Assembly: GCA_030670715.1 (NCBI GenBank)
Contig: DAOVBC010000110.1
Span: 1 to 7,381 of the forward strand
DNA from: Deltaproteobacteria bacterium
GTDB taxonomy: Bacteria > Desulfobacterota > Desulfobacteria > Desulfobacterales > SG8-13
DNA length: 7,381 nt
Direction: 5' to 3'
Position 1 is the stretch's first letter. Each line of letters starts with the position of its first letter. Shown here piece by piece: positions 1-6,854 of this stretch. The translations under genes were made by a program, and so were the position numbers. Below the pieces are notes generated by a model that did no database searches, had not been told where the DNA came from, and worked only from the letters and a program-made list of their open reading frames with translations.

Positions 1-227
1 GCCGGCAGGGCAAATTTGGTCACCACTTTGAAATCCGCATGGCGTCCCAGCAGAACCACTTTGAAAATATTGTTGGCCAGATGAACGATGGCCGTGGCCG
101 CCACGGCTACCTCCACCGGAAAAAACAATGCAAAGGCCGGCATAAGCAGCGTGCCCAGGCCAAATCCTGAAAACAGGGTAAGGCCCGAGACGAATAATGC
201 GATGGCGCAGATAATTAAGTAACTCAT
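1..227 (-). CDS. TauE/SafE-family permease (N-terminal part; C-terminus beyond left edge)
   Basis: Partial gene: 75 complete codons plus two bases are visible, starting at the ATG at 227-225. The family is composed of membrane proteins of roughly 240-270 residues that are thought to export sulfite, sulfonates or other organosulfur anions. The visible N-terminus starts with a hydrophobic helix (residues about 3-20) that leads into the Gly-rich stretch SGFGLGTLLMPAFALFFP (residues about 20-37). This resembles the family's repeated SGxGGGxxxxPxL motif, followed by an Ala-rich helix. The start codon overlaps the stop of the upstream PadR gene (ATGA, 224-227). No strong Shine-Dalgarno sequence is visible, so translation probably depends on coupling. 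Membership of the family is fairly sure. The transported substrate is unknown, and the name does not prove sulfite export. Confidence 0.82.
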   Translation of the reverse strand, partial: MSYLIICAIALFVSGLTLFSGFGLGTLLMPAFALFFPVEVAVAATAIVHLANNIFKVVLLGRHADFKVVTKFALP

Positions 228-532
228 TTATTTTCGTAGACTTCTTCGTATAATTCTCTGATTTTTTCTTTGACTTTTTTAAGCTGTTTTACACCAACGG
301 CAGTGATGTAATAGTATTTTCGCTGCTTGTGATTGACCGTCCTGGTTTCTGAAACCAAGAGGCCCCCTTTTTCCATTTTAGCCAGTGTGGGATACAGGGT
401 GCCCGGACTCAGTTTATAACCGTGCCGCTTTAGTTCATCAATGAGCCCGAGACCGTAAACCTCATCTTGGCCAGCATGGTGAAGAATATGCAGTTTAATA
501 AAAGCAAGCTCAATATCTCTAAACATATCCAC
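224..532 (-). CDS. PadR-family winged-helix transcriptional regulator
   Basis: A small protein of 102 residues from a GTG start at 532, or 100 residues from the ATG at 526. An AGGTGG stretch lies just before the ATG, so the start is uncertain. The sequence is typical of short (subfamily-2-like) PadR regulators: an N-terminal helix (ELAFIKLHILHHAG), helices leading to the recognition segment SPGTLYPTLAKMEKGGLL (residues about 42-59), a wing with RTVNHKQRKYYYIT (about 64-77), and a C-terminal dimerisation helix rich in Lys and Glu. PadR proteins usually repress their own gene and a neighbouring transporter or detoxification gene in response to small molecules. The downstream TauE/SafE permease gene overlaps it by four bases, so that gene is the obvious target. 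Inverted repeats in its promoter fit autorepression. The effector is unknown. Confidence 0.93.
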   Translation of the reverse strand: MDMFRDIELAFIKLHILHHAGQDEVYGLGLIDELKRHGYKLSPGTLYPTLAKMEKGGLLVSETRTVNHKQRKYYYITAVGVKQLKKVKEKIRELYEEVYENK

Positions 533-538
533 CTGTTT

Positions 539-574
539 ATATCGGAAATCGATATCTTCTACTAATATCGATAT
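539..574. promoter_or_regulatory. Candidate PadR operator: ATATCG/CGATAT inverted repeats
   Basis: Two inverted repeats lie just upstream of the PadR start. One is ATATCG-N5-CGATAT at 539-555. The other is the perfect palindrome ATATCGATAT at 565-574, with its centre 22-23 bp further upstream. The second sits between a TTGACA and the expected -10 position of the PadR gene. That position suits steric repression by a dimeric winged-helix protein. That PadR itself binds here is an inference. Confidence 0.5.
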
Positions 575-587
575 GCGATAATGTCAA
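559..587 (-). promoter_or_regulatory. Candidate promoter of the PadR-TauE pair
   Basis: On the minus strand a perfect -35 hexamer, TTGACA (587-582), is followed after 17 bp by TAGTAG (564-559). The latter matches the -10 consensus poorly. The ATATCGATAT palindrome fills most of the spacer. A weak -10 next to a strong -35, with an operator between them, is plausible for a regulated promoter, but the start site is only predicted. Confidence 0.4.
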
Positions 588-678
588 GTACAAATTTCAA
601 TTCAGATAATCCATCGAATCTACTTTCCAAAATGAGCAGCACCAAATCACTGAAACAGTTGAGGCCTTGACATCCGTA

Positions 679-1587
679 CTAAGCCAGTGAAATGGACATT
701 CCTTCCACCAATCCTCGTACGCGGGGTACCACAAACCGGAGTGGCTCCGACGATTTACCCCTATTTGAAATTCCATTGCTACAATTGGAGGCATAGTTTG
801 CTGTGAGTCGGTGTAAAAACTCCCGTATAGATTTTTGTGTAACCGGCGTCTCTGTGGGATACTTTCTCTTGATGGTATGAAAAAGTTCATTCAGGGCGGC
901 CGGTACATATGCATACGGTAAACGGCCACCGGTGATGTTGCCGAACAAGGTTGTACAAATTCCCATGTAACCGATGACAGCATCTATCCCCGGACGACCG
1001 TGCCGCAGGGTGATTAAAAATCTGCCGTAATCATCGTGGCCGTCGTCTGCCGGTTGAAAAAAAATCTTACTTGGCATAATTTTTTGCTTTTCCTCTTCCA
1101 TTCGTTTGATGGTTTTGGCCGTGTTATGTTTCAGGGCAGTGCATCTTCTCTGGAATAATTTGGCCCAGCGAAAAAAATGAAAAAATACCACATCATCTTC
1201 GAACCCTTGAGGTGGATTTCTCAGGGTTTTCCAGAACATGGCGGCGTATCCGTTAAATAAGGCAGAAACCATCCGGCGTTGGGGAAGAATTTCGCTAAGA
1301 TACTTGAAGGTGTAATTACCGGCAAATTCAATAATAATGCGTACCAGGAATTTACGGAATTCTGAATTCGTCTCTTTATCCAGAAATCTGAGGTACCCCG
1401 GCAAACAGCGTGAATGATGTTTCTTTAAAAGATGGTAGGCCCGCGGCAGGATTATCCAGGAGCTGGCGCTTTCGGATTTTGATACAATCCCGTTTCGTAT
1501 TTCCCTGATGTTCTGTATAATTGCCGGATGAAACCAGACACATTCCTTTGTAATCGGGCCCATTTTTTGCCAGCCGGGTGCCGCCAT
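679..1587 (-). CDS. Hypothetical protein, 302 residues, family not recognised
   Basis: An open frame of 303 codons ends in TAG. I chose the ATG at 1587 because GGAG lies six bases upstream. The frame itself extends seven codons further, to a TTG at 1608 that has no ribosome binding site. The protein is basic and rich in aromatic residues, with many Phe, Arg and Lys and several His. It has hydrophobic helices around the IIIEFAGNYTF and LFNGYAAMFW segments, a Lys/Glu-rich stretch (KRMEEEKQK) in the middle, and a Ser/Asn/Arg-rich C-terminal tail. I see no signal peptide, no metal-binding Cys pattern, and no transposase DDE or recombinase motif I could name. The A+T content is higher than in the molybdoenzyme operon. 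It is on the same strand as its neighbours, but 99 bp separate it from the chaperone gene upstream. It may be a late insertion or a lineage-specific gene. No function is proposed. Confidence 0.55.
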   Translation of the reverse strand: MAAPGWQKMGPITKECVWFHPAIIQNIREIRNGIVSKSESASSWIILPRAYHLLKKHHSRCLPGYLRFLDKETNSEFRKFLVRIIIEFAGNYTFKYLSEILPQRRMVSALFNGYAAMFWKTLRNPPQGFEDDVVFFHFFRWAKLFQRRCTALKHNTAKTIKRMEEEKQKIMPSKIFFQPADDGHDDYGRFLITLRHGRPGIDAVIGYMGICTTLFGNITGGRLPYAYVPAALNELFHTIKRKYPTETPVTQKSIREFLHRLTANYASNCSNGISNRGKSSEPLRFVVPRVRGLVEGMSISLA

Positions 1588-1686
1588 ATCTTTCTCCAAG
1601 TCAGGCAAATGGTGGTTTATTAATTACATGATGGAGGTTGGGACTTTCATTCATGTCAAAGTACTTTTTGATTTTTTACGAATGTA

Positions 1687-2202
1687 TCAAGAAGGATAGA
1701 TTACGCTTCTGGCATACCTGGAAACATCCCGATAAACACCGGTTTCATCATTTTTTTCCACCTGGTCAAAAAATGCAGGCGTCCATTGCCGCAAGTGATC
1801 CAGCAGGAAATTATAATCGTCAAGGACCTGCTTATGTGAGGTGAGTGTTGTTAGAAGGGCAAGAAACTCCAGCTCCACAGCGATGTGATCAGCCAGCTCA
1901 TCGGTTTGAAAACCGTATTCATGGTACAGTTTGTTCAACCGGACCGTGGATGTACCCATCAGCGTTCCTTCAAGATAAAAGGAACCATAGGGCGGGCAGG
2001 GAGTTTCCGGCAGCGCGTTGATAAAAAGGCTGACATAAGCCGCCTGCAGCGACGCTAAATCTCCGGTCTCCAAAAACAGGCGCCAACGGCGCCCGGCTTG
2101 CGGGGATATGATCTCCAGGTCCCGGGCTTCAGGCCACCGCTCGGGATAACCAAACAGCCTGGACAGGGCCTGAAGCCTGGTAACATCCATTGGGCCGGTC
2201 AT
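1687..2202 (-). CDS. TorD/NarJ-family molybdoenzyme maturation chaperone
   Basis: A 171-residue cytoplasmic protein of the TorD/DmsD/NarJ superfamily (Pfam Nitrate_red_del type). Such chaperones bind the twin-arginine signal and the apo-catalytic subunit, and hold back export until Mo-bisPGD has been inserted. Visible family marks are the segment PCPPYGSFYLEG (residues about 68-79), the ADHIAVELEFLALL region (about 104-117), which matches the conserved DHxxxELEFL motif, and a C-terminal amphipathic helix (FLLDHLRQWTPAFFDQV). The ATG overlaps the stop of the NrfD gene by one base (TAATG), so translation is probably coupled. Its place as the last gene of the operon matches DdhD/SerD/EbdD-type chaperones of type II enzymes. 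Its client is presumably the Tat-signal-bearing catalytic subunit encoded first in the same operon. No clear intrinsic terminator follows it. Confidence 0.9.
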   Translation of the reverse strand: MTGPMDVTRLQALSRLFGYPERWPEARDLEIISPQAGRRWRLFLETGDLASLQAAYVSLFINALPETPCPPYGSFYLEGTLMGTSTVRLNKLYHEYGFQTDELADHIAVELEFLALLTTLTSHKQVLDDYNFLLDHLRQWTPAFFDQVEKNDETGVYRDVSRYARSVIYPS

Positions 2203-3437
2203 TATGTCTGCGCCTTTTCGATCTTCACGATGGGCAACCGGTCAATGGCAAGAATGATAAGAAAACCCACATAGGCCAGCACACCCAGGAAAATCGCGAT
2301 TTCAATTCCGCTGGGAAAATAATGCCATTCGGTCACAAAGGTGTTCATCAGGGGTTCGTATTGTCCCGAAGCAATGGGAACCGAAAATTCCGTATTCTGC
2401 ATGCCCAGGGGGGCAATGGTCAGCGGCACTCGGTCAAAAGCACCCGGCATCAACAGGAAGCGGTGGACAAAAATCCCGGCAATGATGAGAAAACAACTTG
2501 TCATCATAGCCCCTGCGCTCTTGCGTACATTGCTGCTAAGCAGCAAAATAACGCCTGCAAGGGGGGCGACGACCTCAAATGCATGCGCCAGTGCATATTT
2601 TTTAAATGTGATCGACAGGACATCCAGGGCTTCGGTGGCGCCGTACCAGTAGTGGATAAAAAAATCATTGTACATGAAAAAGATATGCGTGAATAAAGCC
2701 ACCGCAATAAAAATGGCCATCGTGCGATAGGCCTGGGTGTATTCGTCTTTCAGTCCATAGGTAAGCAGGCAGACCAGCAGCACGATTGCCGTTCCGGAGG
2801 CCAGGGCCGCGGCGACAAAATCCGGCGCCAGAACGGCCGAGTTCCACCAGTCCCGGGCGCCCTGGGTCGCGAAAATCCAGGCGGTGATGACATGAATGCC
2901 CACGGCCGCCGCCAGTGAATACGGGGCGAGACGTTTGGCCCATTTTTCAGAAAATTCCTTGGGATGATCCACTTTCAGGGCTATTTTTTTCAACGGGCCT
3001 TGAAAATCCGGCAGCATTAAAAGATAAAGATACAGTAACGACAGGGCGGCATACAGATTCAGGACAATAATATCCCATACCAGCGGGGACCGCCACTGGG
3101 GATGCAGCACTAAATTGTATAACCGGATCGGCTGTCCAATATCAGGCAGAATGGCAAGCATGGCCGCGGTGACATTGGCAAAGGCGCAAAGCGCCCCGAT
3201 CTTGGCAAACGGTTTTAAACTGGTGACGCCGAAAAGGTAAATCATGGAGCTCAGCACCAGCCCCCCGGCGGCATTGCCCACGAAAAAGGCCAGTCCCGCA
3301 ACATAAAGGCCCCAGGTATAAGAATTGCGCATGTTGGTTAACACAAGGCCCTCTTTAACCTGGATGCCCCAGGCCACAAGGCCGGCCAACATTAAAAGGC
3401 CCGTGATCGCAAACCCTATTTTTTTGCTGGTACTCAT
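2202..3437 (-). CDS. nrfD: NrfD/PsrC-family integral membrane subunit
   Basis: A 411-residue polytopic membrane protein with about ten predicted helices (roughly 8-26, 42-67, 79-99, 119-141, 171-191, 204-227, 236-257, 284-301, 309-330 and 376-397). The family exchanges electrons between the quinone pool and a partner iron-sulfur subunit, and contains no haem. Family marks are WGLYVAGLAFFVGNAAGG (42-59) and the HPQWRSPLVWD segment (112-122), which resembles the NrfD-type subunits of ActC, QrcD and DsrP. The helix number is closer to these than to the eight-helix PsrC and DmsC. The start is the ATG at 3437, eight bases after AGGAGG (3451-3446). A GTG three bases further upstream is also possible. 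The Shine-Dalgarno sequence lies in the last codons of the Fe-S gene. The symbol names the family only, and no role in nitrite reduction is implied. Confidence 0.92.
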   Translation of the reverse strand: MSTSKKIGFAITGLLMLAGLVAWGIQVKEGLVLTNMRNSYTWGLYVAGLAFFVGNAAGGLVLSSMIYLFGVTSLKPFAKIGALCAFANVTAAMLAILPDIGQPIRLYNLVLHPQWRSPLVWDIIVLNLYAALSLLYLYLLMLPDFQGPLKKIALKVDHPKEFSEKWAKRLAPYSLAAAVGIHVITAWIFATQGARDWWNSAVLAPDFVAAALASGTAIVLLVCLLTYGLKDEYTQAYRTMAIFIAVALFTHIFFMYNDFFIHYWYGATEALDVLSITFKKYALAHAFEVVAPLAGVILLLSSNVRKSAGAMMTSCFLIIAGIFVHRFLLMPGAFDRVPLTIAPLGMQNTEFSVPIASGQYEPLMNTFVTEWHYFPSGIEIAIFLGVLAYVGFLIILAIDRLPIVKIEKAQT

Positions 3438-3440
3438 CAC

Positions 3441-4115
3441 TTACACCTCCTTGCGTTTGGGCGGCAGATAATAGACATTGGGTTTGGTGCCCTTTTCGGG
3501 CAGCAGCGTAAAGCCGTTCTTGTCGCGAATCATCTTCGAGACCCGGCTGTCGGGATCATCCAGGTCCCCCACATGCCGGGCATTGCCGGGGCAGCCCCGC
3601 ACACAGGCCGGATCCAGCCCCTTGTCGGCGTAATGCACGCAAAAATTGCACTTTTCCACCACTCCTTTGAAACGCGACGGCATATAAACCAGCCTTCCCT
3701 TCAGACGAAATTCCTGCGGATGTCCGTATGTATAACCATCCTGATATCCGTACCTGGCCGTCGCCTTTTTGGGATCTTCCCAGTTAAACTGGCGCACCCC
3801 GTAGGGACAGGCCGCCATACAGTAACGACATCCGATGCAGCGTTCAAAATCGACCAGAACCGTGCCGTCTTCCTCGGTGTAAGTGGCATTTACCGGACAA
3901 ACCTTCTCGCAGGGGGCATTGTTGCAATGCTGGCAGTGAATGGGCAGAAAATACTCTTTCCCTTTTTCCGGCGGCGTCAAATGACGCTCACTGCCGGGGG
4001 TAACCACGCGATTCCACCAGTTTCCGGCCGGCTGGGCATTGTGCTGCTTGCAGGCCACCACGCACGAGCGACAGCCAATACACTTTTCAAGATCTATCAC
4101 CATTCCTCGTCTCAT
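3441..4115 (-). CDS. Four-cluster [4Fe-4S] ferredoxin-like subunit (DmsB/PsrB/TtrB type)
   Basis: A 224-residue electron-transfer subunit with 16 cysteines in four sets: C12-C15-C18-C22, C61-C64-C69-C73, C93-C96-C99-C103 and C156-C159-C171-C175. In DmsB- and PsrB-like proteins these ligate four [4Fe-4S] clusters, in a paired arrangement where early and late motifs combine. There is no Cys-to-Trp or other ligand change of the kind that creates a [3Fe-4S] cluster in NarH-like and other type II beta subunits. It has no Tat signal of its own, as expected if it is co-exported with the catalytic subunit. The ATG at 4115 overlaps the catalytic gene's TGA by four bases and follows AGGAGG (4129-4124) by eight bases. 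Its job is to relay electrons between the NrfD subunit and the Mo subunit. Confidence 0.95.
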   Translation of the reverse strand: MRRGMVIDLEKCIGCRSCVVACKQHNAQPAGNWWNRVVTPGSERHLTPPEKGKEYFLPIHCQHCNNAPCEKVCPVNATYTEEDGTVLVDFERCIGCRYCMAACPYGVRQFNWEDPKKATARYGYQDGYTYGHPQEFRLKGRLVYMPSRFKGVVEKCNFCVHYADKGLDPACVRGCPGNARHVGDLDDPDSRVSKMIRDKNGFTLLPEKGTKPNVYYLPPKRKEV

Positions 4116-6652
4116 GCCGTTACCCTCCTTACGTCAACCAGGCATTCGTTCCATACCGTGGTTGGGGACCAGATACCCGGGACAAAATAGATTTCATGCA
4201 GAGGTTTGATCCAGGGCATGGTCAACGAATTGTAAGACTCATTTTTCAAATACCGGGCCCACCAACCCTGTTCAAAGATGGTCGTGCCCCGGCGACAGCC
4301 GGGATCAATGACCGCATAGGCCCTGGTTTTACCCCGGTTGTTGTATATTTCCACAAAATCACCGGTTTTAATATTGCGCTCGGCGGCATCATTTTTGTTC
4401 AAAAAGACCTTGGGTTTGTTGCCCTGCAACTCGTTGAGCCACACGTTATTGGAATGGGTGGAATGGACCCGGTAAAGGGAATTTTTGGTGACAAACCGCA
4501 GGGTATATTTTTTGCGGGCACCCGGATCCACTTTGTATTCGGTTTCGGAAAATGTTTCCTTTTGTACCGGCAGCTGTTCACCTGTTTCCAGAAAAAGGTC
4601 TTCGTCTTTGTAAAATTCAATCCGCCCGCTTCTTAAAAACCTGGCGGTGGCTTTCAGCGGCGCCGGATAGCTGCGGGGCGGAAAGGGAACGCGATTCTGA
4701 ACCTGCTCCCAGAAGGGTATCTGCCGGTCGTCGGGAGCCGTAGAATGCAGGCGAACCGGTCCTTTTTTCAGCATATCCAGGGTGATGCCTTTGGTTTCAA
4801 AGCCTCCGGTTTTTAAAAGTACTTCGATGATTTCTTGAGAAGCTTCGTTTTCGTCCAGATCCGGGTAATAGTATTTTTCAAACTCCGGGTTCAATCGTTT
4901 AGCCAGCTGCCTAGCAACCCAAAACGCGGTGCGGCTTTCAAACATCGGTTTAATCGCCGGCTGCTGCAGCTGGACGTAAGGGTGTAAAATAGTGGCCGTA
5001 AGCTCATAATTCTCGTACCAGCTGGTGGCCGGGAAAACCACATCAGACCACTGGCAGGAAGTGGTCATCGAAAAGTCAAAAGTGACCACAAATTCAATGT
5101 CGCCGGAGGCGGTTCGATCCTTCAGGCGGTTGGCCATGTTATGCTGGTCAAAGGGATTGCCCCATCCGCCGATCATAGCCTTGATCCCTTTTTGGGGATA
5201 GCGTTTGCCCTTGCCCTGGAGAAAATAAAGGTAGGGCACCCAGTTGAGCTTGCCGCCCGGCGCAGACCACCACTCTTTGAGGTTAAAGCGGATTCGATAC
5301 TGGCCGGCGTAAGTGGAGATACCCCCGCCGCTTTTGCCGATGCTGCCGGTCAACACCGGTAGCAGAGAGATAGCCCGGCCCTTGAGATCTCCGTTGTACC
5401 ACTGGTAGTTGCTGGCTCCATAGACTGCATGGAGCGGCGTGTTGGTGGCGGCCTCAACGGCGATGCGTTCGATCTGTCCGGCGGGCACATCGGTAAGGGC
5501 GGCAACTTTTTCCAGGCTGTATTCAGCCAGCATCTCTTTGAGTTCGCTGAACACGGTGCGGACTTCAACGCGGCTGCCGTCGGTTAATTCCACCTCAAAT
5601 TCCCCTTCCAGGATGGCTTCGGTGGCATCCAGCCTTTCCGGGTTCAGAATCGCAAGCCCCTTGGGCGTGCGGATGACAAAAAGGCTGCGATATGGCGGAA
5701 TTTTCCAGCCCGCTGTTTCATTCGCCAGGGCTTTGACATCTTTTGCCGGCAGCCGTTTGCCGTTGTCTTTGCGCACCAGGATGGGAAAGTCGGTGAAATC
5801 CTGCAAAAACTTTTCATCGTACAGTCTGCGGTCAATGATCACCTTGGCCATTCCCAGTCCCATGGCGGCATCGCTGTCCGGTTTCAGCGGCACCCACTCA
5901 TCGGCCTTGGCTGCCGTGGAACAGTAGTCGGGGTCAAATACCACCAGCTTGCCGTTGTTTTTGGCCTTGATCAGGTTGTGGGCATCCGGCAGGCGGGTCT
6001 GGATAATGTTGGAGCCGAACACCATGGTATACCGGGCATTGGGCCATTCCAGGGATTCCAGCTCTTCGGTCTGCACCCCGAAGGTCATGGGCCAGAACAT
6101 GGGCAGATCCCCGTTCTGGTCATAACCGTGGTGGATGCTCCAGTGAGCCAGTCCCGCCAGGCGCACCAAGGCCCCCTTGTGAACATAGCCGGTGCCCGGC
6201 ACCTGCACGGTCAGGGCCACGGCCTCCGGCCCGTATTTTTCCATGATGCCCTTAAGCTTTTGGGCGGTATAATCCAGGGCTTCTTCCCAGGTGGCCTTTT
6301 TAAACTTTCCGCTCCCCCGTTCCCCGGTCCGGATCAGGGGATACTTTACGCGGTCTTTGCCGTAAACGAGGTTCATCATGGAAAGGCCCCGCAGGCATCC
6401 TCTGGGATTGTATCCTGTTTCCGGATAATCCGCACTTTGAATCAGGGTGCTAATCCTTCCGTCCGACACATGCACATTAAAGCCGCAGGCCCCGGTGCAG
6501 TTGGGAGAACAGGTGCTGCGGGTGATGGTTTCTCCTTCGGACGTACGGGCCGCCGCTGCATCTCCGACATATCGCAAAAACTTCATGTCAAGCGCCGTCG
6601 CGGCACCCGCGGCCAGACCCATTTTGAGGAAAGAACGTCGTTTAAGCTGCAT
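4112..6652 (-). CDS. Tat-exported Mo-bisPGD oxidoreductase, catalytic subunit, type II DMSO reductase family
   Basis: 846 residues from the ATG at 6652, which follows AGGAGG (6663-6658) by five bases. This start puts the Tat motif KRRSFLK at residues 4-10. A 14-codon upstream extension is open but would bury the signal. The FS0 ligands are C48, C52, C56 and C86 (Cx3Cx3Cx29C). The segment YDQNGDLP (177-184) aligns with the NarG YDWYCDLP segment that carries the Asp ligand of Mo, so D182 is the predicted ligand. Other type II marks are FGSNIIQTRLPDAHN (212-226), FTDFPILVR (286-294) and the C-terminal cofactor-binding domain (about 716-846), with RVHSTHSNNVW near its start. The length is below the roughly 900-1250 residues of DdhA, SerA, EbdA and NarG. 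The first gene of the operon is followed by the beta, NrfD and chaperone genes. A periplasmic location is inferred from the Tat signal. The substrate cannot be assigned, and nitrate, selenate, chlorate, DMS and hydrocarbon roles all remain open. Confidence 0.93.
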   Translation of the reverse strand: MQLKRRSFLKMGLAAGAATALDMKFLRYVGDAAAARTSEGETITRSTCSPNCTGACGFNVHVSDGRISTLIQSADYPETGYNPRGCLRGLSMMNLVYGKDRVKYPLIRTGERGSGKFKKATWEEALDYTAQKLKGIMEKYGPEAVALTVQVPGTGYVHKGALVRLAGLAHWSIHHGYDQNGDLPMFWPMTFGVQTEELESLEWPNARYTMVFGSNIIQTRLPDAHNLIKAKNNGKLVVFDPDYCSTAAKADEWVPLKPDSDAAMGLGMAKVIIDRRLYDEKFLQDFTDFPILVRKDNGKRLPAKDVKALANETAGWKIPPYRSLFVIRTPKGLAILNPERLDATEAILEGEFEVELTDGSRVEVRTVFSELKEMLAEYSLEKVAALTDVPAGQIERIAVEAATNTPLHAVYGASNYQWYNGDLKGRAISLLPVLTGSIGKSGGGISTYAGQYRIRFNLKEWWSAPGGKLNWVPYLYFLQGKGKRYPQKGIKAMIGGWGNPFDQHNMANRLKDRTASGDIEFVVTFDFSMTTSCQWSDVVFPATSWYENYELTATILHPYVQLQQPAIKPMFESRTAFWVARQLAKRLNPEFEKYYYPDLDENEASQEIIEVLLKTGGFETKGITLDMLKKGPVRLHSTAPDDRQIPFWEQVQNRVPFPPRSYPAPLKATARFLRSGRIEFYKDEDLFLETGEQLPVQKETFSETEYKVDPGARKKYTLRFVTKNSLYRVHSTHSNNVWLNELQGNKPKVFLNKNDAAERNIKTGDFVEIYNNRGKTRAYAVIDPGCRRGTTIFEQGWWARYLKNESYNSLTMPWIKPLHEIYFVPGIWSPTTVWNECLVDVRRVTA

Positions 6653-6708
6653 GAACGCCTCCTTTGGCCATTGATTCGTTATCGATGACCACAATGTATC
6701 ATCTTGTT

Positions 6709-6716
6709 ATTAAATA
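6709..6716 (-). promoter_or_regulatory. Candidate -10 of the molybdoenzyme operon
   Basis: Reading the minus strand, TATTTAAT spans 6716-6709. TTTAAT matches the -10 consensus in five of six bases. TATTTA is the alternative, weaker register. The implied start sites are near 6702-6704. They put the centre of the palindrome at 6738-6753 about 41.5-43.5 bp upstream, the usual class II position for FNR/CRP-type activators. No good -35 hexamer is evident, as expected for an activator-dependent promoter. Confidence 0.45.
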
Positions 6717-6737
6717 GCGAAGGAAAAAGCAGATTGA

Positions 6738-6753
6738 TTTGACTTAAGTCAAA
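6738..6753. promoter_or_regulatory. FNR/CRP-superfamily-type palindrome TTTGAC-TTAA-GTCAAA
   Basis: A perfect 16-bp palindrome in the divergent intergenic region. The half-sites TTGAC/GTCAA with a four-base spacer have the layout of FNR boxes (TTGAT-N4-ATCAA). They also resemble sites proposed for HcpR-type nitrosative-stress regulators in deltaproteobacteria, whose half-site begins TTTGAC as I recall. Its position suggests activation of the minus-strand operon. Being symmetric, it could also act on the plus-strand gene. Which regulator binds is unknown, and no regulator gene of this family lies in the window. Confidence 0.6.
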
Positions 6754-6776
6754 AATTGTCGCCTTTTATTATGATA

Positions 6777-6790
6777 TGGCCTTATGGCCA
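6777..6790. repeat. Short inverted repeat TGGCC-TTAT-GGCCA
   Basis: A perfect 5-bp inverted repeat with a four-base spacer, flanked by partly symmetric A/T bases. It is centred about 50 bp upstream of the predicted plus-strand start near 6833. The site could be an operator for the divergent gene. A five-base arm is short enough to be chance. Confidence 0.3.
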
Positions 6791-6817
6791 AATATTGATT
6801 TCATTTTTTCTCCCGAC

Positions 6818-6826
6818 TGGTATAAT
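6818..6826 (+). promoter_or_regulatory. Extended -10 promoter for the DUF438-type gene
   Basis: TGG followed by a perfect TATAAT (6821-6826) makes an extended -10. A TTGATT lies at 6795-6800, but the spacer would be 20 bp. The -35 is therefore weak or replaced by the TGn element or an activator. The predicted start is near 6833, which gives a 5' leader of about 142 nt before the ATG at 6975. Confidence 0.6.
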
Positions 6827-6854
6827 AGCGCAGCCGGATTTCATTTCTCCACCA

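Noticed and set aside
597..890. A 97-codon minus-strand open frame overlapping the end of the unrecognised gene
   Set aside because: No family resemblance and no supported start. It is kept only as a possible frameshifted tail of the neighbouring gene.
1658..1667. Palindrome AAAGTACTTT followed on the plus strand by T-rich sequence, considered as a terminator
   Set aside because: The stem is too short and has no loop, and no plus-strand gene ends there. On the minus strand, where the operon ends, it is not followed by a T-run.
2190..2696. A 168-codon plus-strand open frame opposite the NrfD gene
   Set aside because: Its composition is low-complexity and polar, as expected of a reverse-complement membrane-protein frame. 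It has no ribosome binding site or context.
3573..4190. A 205-codon plus-strand open frame opposite the Fe-S subunit gene
   Set aside because: It is antisense to a gene with 16 conserved cysteines, has no family-like sequence, and is explained by the codon bias of the real gene.
5978..6688. A 236-codon plus-strand open frame opposite the N-terminal third of the catalytic subunit
   Set aside because: It is a shadow frame rich in Gly, His and Pro, with no recognisable domain. The minus-strand gene is certain here.
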